Origin: Candidatus Brevifilum fermentans
GTDB taxonomy: Bacteria; Chloroflexota; Anaerolineae; Anaerolineales; Villigracilaceae
Length of the DNA stretch: 64,000 bases
Direction: 5' to 3'
Assembly: GCA_945877125.1 (NCBI GenBank)
Contig: CAMCQT010000004.1
Span: forward strand, 20,652 to 84,651
The translations under genes and the position numbers were made by a program. A model generated the notes under the pieces. It was given only the letters and a program-made list of their open reading frames with translations. It ran no database searches and was not told the origin of the DNA. Positions 53,901 to 62,078 of this stretch are shown in pieces. Position 1 is the first letter of the stretch, and every line of letters starts with the position of its first letter.

Positions 53901-55941
53901 CGCGATAGATGCCGCCAAACGGATCGTACCCATCCACGCGGAAAGGCAATCCCCAATCGTAATCAGTTTCGTTGGCAATATAGGAGCCGCTCAAGACCAA
54001 GCCACTGCCGAGCGTTTCGATCTTCAAAAGGTAAGACTGCCCCTCAATCACCGGAATTGCCTGATCGAGCGTCAAGATGACCGACGGCCCGCGCGGGTTA
54101 TCCGTTGACTTGAAATCAACCAGTTGCGAAGCACGCGCCAAAGGGACATCTGGCGCCAGGGCAGAGGACAGAGTCAGCACCAGGGTAGAGGGTGAAGCGA
54201 GCGAGTCCATCGCATGCCCCAATTCCACCACAGAAATCTGTCCGCTGTGTTTTGGAGAAAATGAAAGCGTAAATGGCGCCCCGGGAGAAATCAAAAAGTC
54301 ATCGGGGACGGGCAAAGGCTGGTGGTAAGTTCCAGCGCCCGCCGTTTCAATTTGCACATTGACCGGTCCCGGCGCATTTTGGAAGAGCCAGCGCGAGGCG
54401 GCCATACGCGGCTCATCGCGCAGATAAATACTTTGGAATGCAAATGCCCAAATTGCGGTTAATACAAGCACGGTGACACCGATGACACTCGCTAAAATAG
54501 TTGGCAGGTTTACACGTTTGAACAGCCCGCCCTGAGTCTGTCGAAGGGTTCCAACCTTCCAACTTGCAACCTCAAAAATGCACCAGGCCGCCATCATCGC
54601 CAAAAGCGGATAGATCGGCAGTTGATAGCGCATGGTGGGATTAAATTGAAACGATTGCCAGAGAAAGTAAAACGCAGTCCAACCCCACAATAGGAGATGC
54701 TTCCACTCGCCTTTGATAATGCGCCAGCCCATCAGCAGGAAACCCGCCCAGGCGAGAATGCCAAGCGGAAGACCCAGCCCCCAGACAGTCAGATTGGTGA
54801 ACGAATATAAATGCGAGCGGCGCGCCCACTGCAAATTCCAGGGCAGGTCAGAACCGGCGGCTTGCCCGCGTTGTTCGGCAATATTCGCAAGCCACTGCGG
54901 ATTAAGTCCCAGCCCATCGAAAGCGTATGGCTGAAAAATGCGAAAAGAGATGATCGTTGCAAGTCCGCCCGCGATCAGGAAAATTGCAATCGGTGTCCAG
55001 TAATCTGATGAAAGTGAGAAGTGAGAAGTGGGAAGTGATTCATCTTCCGTATTTCGTAAATCAAGTTTACGGTCATACATGAAGTAACGGATTACAAACG
55101 CGCCCGGCAACATAAACGCCAGCGCCGCCGCGTTGATCTTGGAGGCCATTGCCATGCCAAGCATTACTCCAAAACCAATACTAAGCCAGAGGAGAGGGTT
55201 ACGGAGAAAACGTATTGCGTATTGCGGGTTTCGTCCACTCCACTGTGCGACGAGATGATGTGTTTCGTGTTGCGTGGATTGATCTTCAGGATCTTCCTGT
55301 TCCGCCGCCGTCTCACTTTTTACTTCTTCACTTTTTACTTTTTGCTCCACAATCGCCGTTGCAAACAGGATCGCCAGAAACATGAACAGGTTGGTGAACA
55401 GGTCAGTGGTGAAAAAATGGGATTGTTGAATCTGCATCACAGTCAGCGCCGAAAATACAGCGGCAAACAAACCAACTCGCCGCCCGTACAAACCTGAAAC
55501 AATCAGATAAAGCACAAAAATGGTAAACAGGTCAGCTAGGGCAGACATCTGCCGTGCCAGAAATTTCAGATTTCCCAACCCGTCAGACCCAATCGCCTCC
55601 GCCGTCACGCGGATAATGGTCAACGGGAAAGTGCCATACACAAAAAAGGAGTATCCACGATTGTATGGATTAAGAGTTGATTTTGCCGTATCGAAATATT
55701 CCCCCAGCGACATCCAGCGCTGCTGGTCTTCAGGGCAAGCGTCTATCGCAGTATCAGGGGTTTCGCAGATGTGCGCGTTCAAACTTCCCAGCACGCCGCT
55801 CAAAAACAATTCATCGGGGTGTTGGTGATAGCCCTCGCCCCATCCAAACCCTGCCAAACGCAAATATCCCGCCAACAGCAGGACAAGGATAAAAAGCAAA
55901 TCATAAAACCAGGCGCGCTTTTCGATTTTTATATTTTCCAT
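50923..55941 (-). CDS. Giant fusion of GT-C glycosyltransferase and DUF2298 (Chlor_Arch_YYY)
   Basis: A 1672-residue polytopic membrane protein. The N-terminal half (about 1-860) is a GT-C domain: HQHPDELFLSGVLGS after the first helix is the acidic catalytic motif, about a dozen helices follow, then a large extracytoplasmic beta-rich domain (about 520-860). The C-terminal half (about 880-1672) is a complete DUF2298 domain with YINYYYYGLVLAG. Word repeats are found in frame at three loops: EQKVKSEEVKSE (near 55312-55347), SLPTSHFSLSS (near 55010-55035) and VASWKVGTLRQTQGGLF (near 54526-54576). The fusion suggests that both activities work on the same lipid-linked substrate. Confidence 0.85.
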   Translation of the reverse strand: MENIKIEKRAWFYDLLFILVLLLAGYLRLAGFGWGEGYHQHPDELFLSGVLGSLNAHICETPDTAIDACPEDQQRWMSLGEYFDTAKSTLNPYNRGYSFFVYGTFPLTIIRVTAEAIGSDGLGNLKFLARQMSALADLFTIFVLYLIVSGLYGRRVGLFAAVFSALTVMQIQQSHFFTTDLFTNLFMFLAILFATAIVEQKVKSEEVKSETAAEQEDPEDQSTQHETHHLVAQWSGRNPQYAIRFLRNPLLWLSIGFGVMLGMAMASKINAAALAFMLPGAFVIRYFMYDRKLDLRNTEDESLPTSHFSLSSDYWTPIAIFLIAGGLATIISFRIFQPYAFDGLGLNPQWLANIAEQRGQAAGSDLPWNLQWARRSHLYSFTNLTVWGLGLPLGILAWAGFLLMGWRIIKGEWKHLLLWGWTAFYFLWQSFQFNPTMRYQLPIYPLLAMMAAWCIFEVASWKVGTLRQTQGGLFKRVNLPTILASVIGVTVLVLTAIWAFAFQSIYLRDEPRMAASRWLFQNAPGPVNVQIETAGAGTYHQPLPVPDDFLISPGAPFTLSFSPKHSGQISVVELGHAMDSLASPSTLVLTLSSALAPDVPLARASQLVDFKSTDNPRGPSVILTLDQAIPVIEGQSYLLKIETLGSGLVLSGSYIANETDYDWGLPFRVDGYDPFGGIYRGDLNLQVYWDDNADKLNNFINTLSAADYIIIPTNHQYAQITRIPERYPLTTFYYRELLGCPPGADIIHCYETAQPGQYEGNLGFKLVKVFESYPTFGSWVINDQSAEEAFTFYDHPKVLIFQKTDNFDVEKVAALLGTVDLTNVVHLLPSEVSSYKDLFLPEARLVAQRASGTWSELFNYEWIQNKYPFVGAVIWYVFIFLLGLVAYPITRSALAGLRQYAYPLSRIVGLALLAWISWMGGSVGIPYTRLSISVAFVIIAVAGFGLWMMRRNQFKAEWDSSRKFFTVVEIVFLAFFLIDLLIRLGNSDMWHPSKGGERPMDFSYFNAILKGTSFPPYDPWFAGGYINYYYYGLVLAGTPVKLLGIVPSIAYNFILPTWFALIAIGAFGVGYSLLEDHKSNDEDERPAVFDLQLLTGLTASTFAILLGNLGTIQMMFRALQRMAAPDGNIPADATLLQNWTWAFKGIVLLFQGTMLPIGRGEWYWNPSRVIPSGPGNEITEFPLFTLLYSDLHAHMLVMPLTLFIIAWAVSFIKSRAQMSRTEWVASFAIGALMIGALKPTNTWDLYTFFPFSALAVIYAINRHFEWQNRFRLPNWLGRALFSIAVVVGLYLLGSLLYSPFDFWYSQAYNKIDPWTASHTPLSSYFTHWGLFLFIITAWLLWELREWMAATPISHLKKLQPYQLLIEIGLAAVLALFIFFIIEGVRVALVALPLAVLAGLLLLRPDMSGVKRGVLLMIGTGLALTLAVEVITLRGDIGRMNTIFKLYMQVWMLFAVSAAAAFGWLLIEFPYWKLRWSTIYQTGLYLLLAGAFLFTITATTDKVNDRITDVTPHTLDGMTYMNYAEHFDGEMMDLSEDYRAIRWMQDNVQGSPVIVEANCSEYRWCTRVTIYTGLPGVVGWNWHQRQQRGSASTDVQARVDSVGVFYTTQDIKSTREFLNKYQVKYIVVGQLERNIYPAFNPMMDGLAKFERYDGQYWKAVYQDKNTTIYEVLP

Positions 55942-55986
55942 AATTAATTTTCTGGCAGCAAGTCACGTTATAAACGCGACCTACTG

Positions 55987-58128
55987 TTATTTATCAACCA
56001 TCAATACCATAAAATCCTTATCCGCATAACTGGAAGTATAGCGGGTAAACACACCATTCGGGTAGAGTTGTTTTAGAGAATTCTCAGTTTCCAGATCATC
56101 CACGCGATACAAGATCATTTTCGGGCCAGTCACAGTCAATGTCTCTGCAAAATTCTGCGGCCAAAGCGCAAAGTCACGGTTGGGAATGCCCAGCCAAACG
56201 CCTGGCAAACGCGTGTCCACCCAATATGGGAACGGCACGATCCAAACCGAATCTGTCTGCCCATAATTTTCACGAAAGACACGGATCAGCCCGCCCATTT
56301 CGGAGGTATTCCACGCATTTTGTTTGAAATTCGTATCGAACTTATTGAAGACAAGGTCGTAATTTTGAAAAGCAGACATAGCGAACAGCAGACCGGTCAA
56401 AGTGTAGGCGATGAAAATCCGCTTCCAGTTCCGCGCCCCGCCCAGGCTGGATACAAACCCGTCGAGTGCCAGCGCGCTGACAATGAAAACCATCACCGCC
56501 GCGCCGCCCGTGCGATTCAACGAAGGGTTCTCGGCTGGAAACGCCAGCGACAAAATGGATGGCATCAGCAAAATGGGAATGGAAATCAGCAGAAACAGAT
56601 CGCGCCAATCACGCTGGCGCACGTAGCGCACGACCAACAAAAGTATGCCGATCACGAACAACGCGCCCGTCACCAAATCCAACGCCGGACGGTTAGGCAA
56701 CGAATGAACCCAGATACTTCCGTTATCCCAATTGAACATCAACAATGCTTTGTATAAATTGGAAAGAAATATCTGCCACACAGGCCCGGGCAAAGCGGAT
56801 TCGGCGGATGTCAAACGGGTCAGGGCGCGATAGCCAAAGTTATCGGGGTACGCCATCCAATAACGCAAGAGCGGCAAAAAGATAAGCAGCGAAGTGACCA
56901 CCACAAGCACAAGCCACCACAACGCCTGCTGACGACTCTGCTTTGAGCGGACGTGGATCACATAGATTACGAAAGCCACCACCACAAGAACGGGAACAAT
57001 GCGGAAGGGGCTGTATCCATGCAAACCGAGTCCGAGAAAAAGGCCCGAGAGTAGGAAATCATTTCGGTTCCGCGTCCGCAGCCCACGGATTAAGTAAAAA
57101 AGCGTGGGCGCGGTGAAGACGGGGTACAAAGGAAAGCGGAGTCCAATGCGCGAAATCACGTTCGGCCAGTAGGCAATTCCAAAAAGGAAAAGCGCAAACA
57201 GCCCAACGCGGAAGCCACCATACTCCTTGCCCAGCAAATAAATGTAAGGGAGGGTCAAAATACCGATCAACGCCGTGCCCAGTTTTAGGCTTAGAAAAGA
57301 AAGACCCGTGCCGAAGACAGTGGCGACGAGCAAAGTCCAATACATTTGAATGGCTTCGCGGCCGGTGTTGCGCTCAAAGAAAATTTTCCACTCCCCCTGC
57401 GTGATGTCGTAGACATCCAGTATTTTTTCGGCATGGTCGCTGAAAGGTTCAGCGGGGACAGAGTCGATGCGATAGAGTCTGAAAAAGAGCGCGATGGCAA
57501 AAACAGCAAGCACAAGCACGCTTTGAATTATTTTTTGGCGACGCGCATCGGGGTTTAAATCTGGTGCGGCTTTTGGAAGTTTCAACCACAGCCCATAAAA
57601 AAAGTAGCCGAGCGACAATATCCAAAAAACAAGATTGATGGGCGTAAATTGTCCGACGCCAAAACCCCAAAACGCGAGCAGAGCAAAAACAATGGAAAAG
57701 ATGAACGGCATTAAGCGTGTGGAAAGATCATCGGGCGTGTTGCGGGGCAGGGGTAGGGCCGGCAAACGCCATTCATCTTTGAGATACGCCCAAATGCAAA
57801 TTCCGGCCGCAAAAATATACAACGCCAGGGCAATATCCACTTGACGATTGGTCGGCTCAAGCAAGGCTTGCGCGACGATCGCAAGAAAAAGAGCCAGCAC
57901 AGACCGCCAGGGGAGTTGATCTACGCGGGGAGGCTCTTCGGGAAAATTATCTGGCTGAACTTGCGCCACTTCCAAGGCAAGCGCATGGTCAAATTCGGCA
58001 CGGCGGCGCGCATCCCATAGGGACCGTATGAAATTAAAAAAAGAAGCCCAATTTTTCGTGACTGATTTGTACAAGTCAAGAACAGTGGGTTCCTGTTCGG
58101 GTGGCTGTGGAGGCGTTTCGTAAGTCAT
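55987..58128 (-). CDS. GT-C-type membrane glycosyltransferase (PMT_2-like)
   Basis: A 713-residue membrane protein. A cytoplasmic N-terminal region of about 85 residues is followed by four or so helices, then the GT-C core with PFSDHAEKILDVYDITQGEW (about 225-245), where DHAE is the catalytic acidic motif, and further helices with a short extracytoplasmic C-terminal domain. It resembles PMT_2/ArnT-like proteins that move sugar from polyprenyl phosphate to an acceptor outside the membrane. It belongs to the same direction series as the DUF2298 genes. No Shine-Dalgarno is visible. Confidence 0.78.
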   Translation of the reverse strand: MTYETPPQPPEQEPTVLDLYKSVTKNWASFFNFIRSLWDARRRAEFDHALALEVAQVQPDNFPEEPPRVDQLPWRSVLALFLAIVAQALLEPTNRQVDIALALYIFAAGICIWAYLKDEWRLPALPLPRNTPDDLSTRLMPFIFSIVFALLAFWGFGVGQFTPINLVFWILSLGYFFYGLWLKLPKAAPDLNPDARRQKIIQSVLVLAVFAIALFFRLYRIDSVPAEPFSDHAEKILDVYDITQGEWKIFFERNTGREAIQMYWTLLVATVFGTGLSFLSLKLGTALIGILTLPYIYLLGKEYGGFRVGLFALFLFGIAYWPNVISRIGLRFPLYPVFTAPTLFYLIRGLRTRNRNDFLLSGLFLGLGLHGYSPFRIVPVLVVVAFVIYVIHVRSKQSRQQALWWLVLVVVTSLLIFLPLLRYWMAYPDNFGYRALTRLTSAESALPGPVWQIFLSNLYKALLMFNWDNGSIWVHSLPNRPALDLVTGALFVIGILLLVVRYVRQRDWRDLFLLISIPILLMPSILSLAFPAENPSLNRTGGAAVMVFIVSALALDGFVSSLGGARNWKRIFIAYTLTGLLFAMSAFQNYDLVFNKFDTNFKQNAWNTSEMGGLIRVFRENYGQTDSVWIVPFPYWVDTRLPGVWLGIPNRDFALWPQNFAETLTVTGPKMILYRVDDLETENSLKQLYPNGVFTRYTSSYADKDFMVLMVDK

Positions 58129-58191
58129 ATATAACCAAGTTTACTTCATCTTTGGAATTGCAAATACGGTCTCATCTTTCATTTATAAAAT

Positions 58192-58480
58192 CCCCGGTAG
58201 TGGTATTGGGTAAGTGATGGGTTTGCGTAGTAACGACTTCAGTCGTGTTTTTACGGCGCAAAAGCGACTATTGCACCTTAACAATTAAATCGAGCAATCC
58301 TTTCAAGTCACTTTGAACCACTGAGACACAGAGTCACTGAGTTTTAATGCATTTTTCTTGGTGTCTCCGTGCCTCAGTGGTTAGGCATTGGAGTTATTTA
58401 TTGCTCGATTAATTTGGAAAAGTACAAAAGTCGCCACTACGGAAAGAACATCACTTATATTGACCCACTACCAAATCCCC
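58192..58480. repeat. Four-level nested inverted repeats
   Basis: Four inverted-repeat pairs are stacked concentrically: GGTAGTGG...AAGTGATG (58196-58219 with 58449-58473); CGTAGTAACGACTTCAGTCG with AAGTCGCCACTACG (58226-58245, 58428-58441); ATTAAATCGAGCAAT with ATTGCTCGATTAAT (58284-58298, 58400-58413); AACCACTGAGACACAGAG with the mirrored CTCCGTGCCTCAGTGGTT (58315-58332, 58365-58382). Two of the four families occur elsewhere in the window as single elements (13536 and 34592). There is no gene in this 400-nt gap. Confidence 0.8.
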
Positions 58481-58486
58481 ATGTTC

Positions 58487-58519
58487 AGCGCGGGTCACGT
58501 TTGAAACGTGACCCGCGCT
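58487..58519 (-). terminator. Hairpin after the methyltransferase gene
   Basis: AGCGCGGGTCACGTTT and AAACGTGACCCGCGCT form a 16-bp stem with a 1-nt centre, 15 nt after the methyltransferase stop. It has no T-tract, so it may be a repeat rather than a classical terminator; GTCACG hairpins also occur at 34654. Confidence 0.55.
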
Positions 58520-58533
58520 ATTTACTGAACCAT

Positions 58534-59349
58534 CTAATTTTTTCGCGCCACATAAAACGTGTACGCGCCCTGCGGATGTTCGGGACTCTCGACAAACTTA
58601 CGCAAAAAACTTTCGGTGACAGATAAATTCCAGCGCGTCGGCGAAAGTATCCAACGCCCAAACAGCGAATGCACGATCAGACTCGGCAAGCCGAAGTAGT
58701 GACCCCATTCGAGGGTAGCCAAAGCCTGCGGCGAGAAGTAGTGCCACCAGCGCACCAGCGTGAAATCATTGGCTTCAAGCCGTGCCTGCCAGGTTGCCGG
58801 GTCATCGCAATGATAATGGCGGGAAATTTTATTGAAAAACGCGCGGTACAAATTCCCCAGCGAACGCAACCCAATCTTATCCAATCCGCGCCCGATGGAG
58901 AGCGTGGACAAAAAGTTGTGGTTCGGCACGCAAAAGACAAACGGCGCGCCAGATTTAAGCACGCGGCTGGTCTCTTTGATTACCACGTCCACATGCGGAA
59001 TATGCTCCAGGACTGAGTTTGAAAAAGCTGACAAAAAATATCCATCTGAAAACGGCATGGTTCCGCCATCGGCTTCGACCAGCACGTTGTATTTTTCGTA
59101 GGGCTTTGCTTCGTGAATCGGGCCGTGCCAGGGGTCGAGTCCCACGTCAATGTTGTGGTCGAAGGTCAGGGCGGCGAAGTTGCCGTCGCCGCAGCCCACA
59201 TCCAGCGTTGGGGAGGGCAGGTCAATGTCTTGATAATAGGCGCTTTCCACTGCGCGCAAAAAAGCGCGGAAGTAGGGAAGTCCGCTTAGGTGAAGGAAAA
59301 GGAAATCCTTTGATTTTGGATTGACGATTTTAGATTGACGATTGGTCAT
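58534..59349 (-). CDS. Class I SAM-dependent methyltransferase
   Basis: A 271-residue methyltransferase. The SAM-binding motif I is LDVGCGDGNFAAL (about 49-61), followed by VGLDPW, an acidic loop ADGGTMPF and LSAFSNSVLEHIPHVDVVIKE, the ordering of Methyltransf_11/UbiE-like enzymes. The first 15 residues (MTNRQSKIVNPKSK) are encoded by a slipped repeat of GTCAATC-type words, as found in intergenic DNA here. The ATG overlaps the stop of the GT4 gene (ATGA). Placed with glycan genes, it may methylate a sugar or lipid carrier; the acceptor is unknown. Confidence 0.87.
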   Translation of the reverse strand: MTNRQSKIVNPKSKDFLFLHLSGLPYFRAFLRAVESAYYQDIDLPSPTLDVGCGDGNFAALTFDHNIDVGLDPWHGPIHEAKPYEKYNVLVEADGGTMPFSDGYFLSAFSNSVLEHIPHVDVVIKETSRVLKSGAPFVFCVPNHNFLSTLSIGRGLDKIGLRSLGNLYRAFFNKISRHYHCDDPATWQARLEANDFTLVRWWHYFSPQALATLEWGHYFGLPSLIVHSLFGRWILSPTRWNLSVTESFLRKFVESPEHPQGAYTFYVARKN

Positions 59350-60503
59350 CAGTTCATGAGCCTTTGAAATAATTTTTCATATTCCTGAGCGATCGAATCG
59401 GGATCGTAGGATTTTTTGATGGAGTCAAGATCACCGCGATATTTCTGCGGATCATCCAACACGCTCAGAATTGATTCTGCCAAAGAAGCAGAATCTCCGA
59501 TTTGAGAGACAAGCCCCATGCCGTGCATTTGAACAGGCCTCCGCACGCCGGGCAGCGCAGATGGCACACTCGGCACGCCGTTCATCATCGCTTCAATTTG
59601 CACGAGTCCGAAGGCTTCGGTAGAGTTGAGTGAGGGCACGGTCAGCACGTCCAAATTGGGATAGAACGCCGCCATTTGAATTGGGTCGAGGTTGCCGAGA
59701 AAGGTCCAGTGACCCTGAATTTCATACTCGCGGATACGCGGCATGAGCCGGTCTGAGTAAGCCTGTTCACCCATCACATTTTGATAGGTTCCAGCGAACA
59801 GCACTTGCGCGTTGGGATATTTTTCGAGAATGGCGGGCAGGGCATCGAGCAGAACTTCCACGCCTTTTTCGGCGGCGAGGCGGGCGGCCATGCCGATGAC
59901 GGGCTTGTGTTCTTTCGTGCGGTGCGCGTCTGCAAAGGCAGAAACAGCCTGAGGCGTAGGAAAAGGCAACTCGACGGGCGGCAGGATCGGGGTCAGTTTT
60001 GATGCGTAGCGGGAGAGGAAGGGCGAGTTATCCGCATAATCCTGGGTGTAGGTCACGATGTGATTGGCAAGTCTTCCAGCCATGTTGTTTTGAAAATTCA
60101 CAACAAAATTTACAAGCCGGTTGAACCATGTGCGCGTGAGAAACAGATCGCAGTGATACGTGAGCACGGCGGGCTTGCCAAAAAGCCGCGCGCGAAAGGC
60201 AACACCGGGCGCATCAAACTGCGGAAGGTGCAACTGAACGACATCATGCTGGGCAACGAGTTTAGTGGCAACCCAGCCAAAAGCGGGCGCGAGGACGCCC
60301 TTGCTAACACGCGCCGCAACCGGCACGCGGATAACCTTCACGCCATCCATCATTTCTTCGCGCGGGAGAGACGGGTCATATTGCGTGGTCATCACGGTCA
60401 CTTGATGTCCGCGTTTGACGAAGGCACGAGCAAGGCGCTCGGCGTAAATGGTGAGTCCGCTGGTGTGCGGACGGTAGTAGGTGAGAACGGTTAGAATTTT
60501 CAT
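59349..60503 (-). CDS. GT4-family glycosyltransferase (group 1)
   Basis: A 384-residue cytoplasmic or membrane-associated GT-B glycosyltransferase. The N-terminal domain begins MKILTVLTYYRPHTSGLTIYAERLA, the glycine-rich donor-side start of the family; the C-terminal domain has IGMAARLAAEKGVEVLLDAL and the E-x7-E-like motif in NSTEAFGLVQIEAMMNGVPSV. It transfers a sugar from an NDP-sugar to a lipid or glycan acceptor with retention. It has a TATAAT 11 nt before the ATG and no Shine-Dalgarno. The methyltransferase gene is coupled to it. Confidence 0.92.
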   Translation of the reverse strand: MKILTVLTYYRPHTSGLTIYAERLARAFVKRGHQVTVMTTQYDPSLPREEMMDGVKVIRVPVAARVSKGVLAPAFGWVATKLVAQHDVVQLHLPQFDAPGVAFRARLFGKPAVLTYHCDLFLTRTWFNRLVNFVVNFQNNMAGRLANHIVTYTQDYADNSPFLSRYASKLTPILPPVELPFPTPQAVSAFADAHRTKEHKPVIGMAARLAAEKGVEVLLDALPAILEKYPNAQVLFAGTYQNVMGEQAYSDRLMPRIREYEIQGHWTFLGNLDPIQMAAFYPNLDVLTVPSLNSTEAFGLVQIEAMMNGVPSVPSALPGVRRPVQMHGMGLVSQIGDSASLAESILSVLDDPQKYRGDLDSIKKSYDPDSIAQEYEKLFQRLMN

Positions 60504-60514
60504 AAAGCGGGAGG

Positions 60515-60520
60515 ATTATA
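60515..60520 (-). promoter_or_regulatory. -10 box of the GT4 gene
   Basis: A perfect TATAAT on the minus strand 11 nt before the ATG at 60503 predicts a leader of only about 4 nt. Confidence 0.5.
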
Positions 60521-60531
60521 ACGCAGGGATT

Positions 60532-62064
60532 TTATAGATCAGGTTCATTTACTTCGGCGAGTTTCGCCTTCAATTCTGCGAGCAGCACTGCTGCGATCTC
60601 CTGCTCAGAACTGGAAAGGTCGGTCAGTTCTTCGGGATCAGATTCAATGTTGAATAATTGGATGAGTTTTCCTTCTGCACCCAATTCATCGTAGTATCCT
60701 GAGTAATATACAAGTTTATATTTTCCCTTGACCAGCATCCCTGTGGCTTGTTTCAACACGGCATTCTGTTCGCTGTGATAGGACTGGAATGCGTACACAT
60801 TCCGTCCGGGGTCTGGTGCAGATGCGGCAAAAGGTGGAAGCACAACACCATCAGTCCAGTCTGCGGTTTTTTGCCCGGTGATATGCAAGAGCGTCGGCAA
60901 GACATCCACCGCGCTGGTGGGAGTGTGGATATCTGTGCGCGTTGTGCCGCCGGGAGGGAAGATCAGCAACGGGACACGTACCAACGGTTGATAAAAGGCC
61001 GGCGTGATGTGACCCTGAATGCCGCGCTCGAATAACTCACCGTGATCTGATGTGAAAATAACCCAGGTATTTTCCAGCAATCCTGAAGATTCAAGACGAT
61101 CAAAAAGTCTTCCAAATTCACGGTCAAGATACAAAATGAATTCGTCATATTCCCTGCGTTTGGCAAGCATGAAATCAAAGGGTCTGACAGGTGCAAAAAT
61201 ATCCTGGGGCTTTCCGGCAAACTCAAGCCCGTCATTTTTATAATAGCCAAAGAAATCGTGGGGAGGCGTATATGGGTCATGTGGAGGCATGAAGTGGAAA
61301 TATCCCAAAAAGGGCTGTGGAAACTTTGGTATCTCATCCTGCAACCAATCAATTGCATCTTCCAATAAATAATGGTCATCGCCTTTTATCGTAGGCACCC
61401 CGATGGGAAAGATATCTTTGTATGCATTGATCTTATTTTCGTTGTACTGCTTATAAAGGCTGGACAAAAAGAGGGAATATGAAAGCCCTTTATCCTTGAC
61501 CATGATTCGCGACCAACTGATATTGGCAATATCATCATCGTTTTTGAAGAAAGCCTGAACGAGTCCATTGCCGGTCAGCAGCAATTGCTCATAGGGGATT
61601 AAAGTAGTCAGATCTGCGGCGAACTGATTTAGAAACCGAACCACGTGTGGGTTATGAGAATAGGCGATGCGATAATAGGATTCGAATGCGTGAAAAATAC
61701 TCTTCTTAACATACGATTCAACCACCCCATTTTCGAATCGAAATGCGCGATGTTTCCAGGGCAGCGCACCTGTTAAGAGTGACGCCGTACCCGGTACAGT
61801 AAAACTCCCCGCAGCAAAGTGGTTGTGATACACCACCGCTCTTTCGGCCAGCCTTGCCAGGTTTGGGGTAGTCTCACGGCCATATCCGTGCAAGGAAATA
61901 TGATACGCTGAGAACGCATCAAACACCACAACCAAGACGTTTTGCTTTTCCTGCTGAGGCTGCATCAACTGATCGGCAGATTTCGCCAAAGGAGGTATGG
62001 ATAGGTTTAACGAGGTTAATGCCGCAAGTTTTAGAAAATCACGTCTACTAACTGAATTTGCCAT
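60532..62064 (-). CDS. Sulfatase-like alkaline-phosphatase-superfamily protein, Tat-exported (copy 1)
   Basis: A 510-residue exported hydrolase or transferase of the sulfatase fold. SRRDFLKLAALTSL is a Tat signal. The metal site residues are visible in VVVFDAFSAYHISLHGYGRETTPNLARLAE (Asp49) and TSDHGELFERGIQGH. The nucleophile position, which in sulfatases is C/S-x-P-x-R, reads TVPGT here (Thr89 to Thr93), so formylglycine cannot form and the conserved Arg is absent; Thr nucleophiles occur in phosphotransfer members such as LtaS. It lies 14 nt after a paralogue. The role is probably in surface-polymer modification (inference). Confidence 0.85.
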   Translation of the reverse strand: MANSVSRRDFLKLAALTSLNLSIPPLAKSADQLMQPQQEKQNVLVVVFDAFSAYHISLHGYGRETTPNLARLAERAVVYHNHFAAGSFTVPGTASLLTGALPWKHRAFRFENGVVESYVKKSIFHAFESYYRIAYSHNPHVVRFLNQFAADLTTLIPYEQLLLTGNGLVQAFFKNDDDIANISWSRIMVKDKGLSYSLFLSSLYKQYNENKINAYKDIFPIGVPTIKGDDHYLLEDAIDWLQDEIPKFPQPFLGYFHFMPPHDPYTPPHDFFGYYKNDGLEFAGKPQDIFAPVRPFDFMLAKRREYDEFILYLDREFGRLFDRLESSGLLENTWVIFTSDHGELFERGIQGHITPAFYQPLVRVPLLIFPPGGTTRTDIHTPTSAVDVLPTLLHITGQKTADWTDGVVLPPFAASAPDPGRNVYAFQSYHSEQNAVLKQATGMLVKGKYKLVYYSGYYDELGAEGKLIQLFNIESDPEELTDLSSSEQEIAAVLLAELKAKLAEVNEPDL

Positions 62065-62078
62065 TTTTTTCTCTTACA

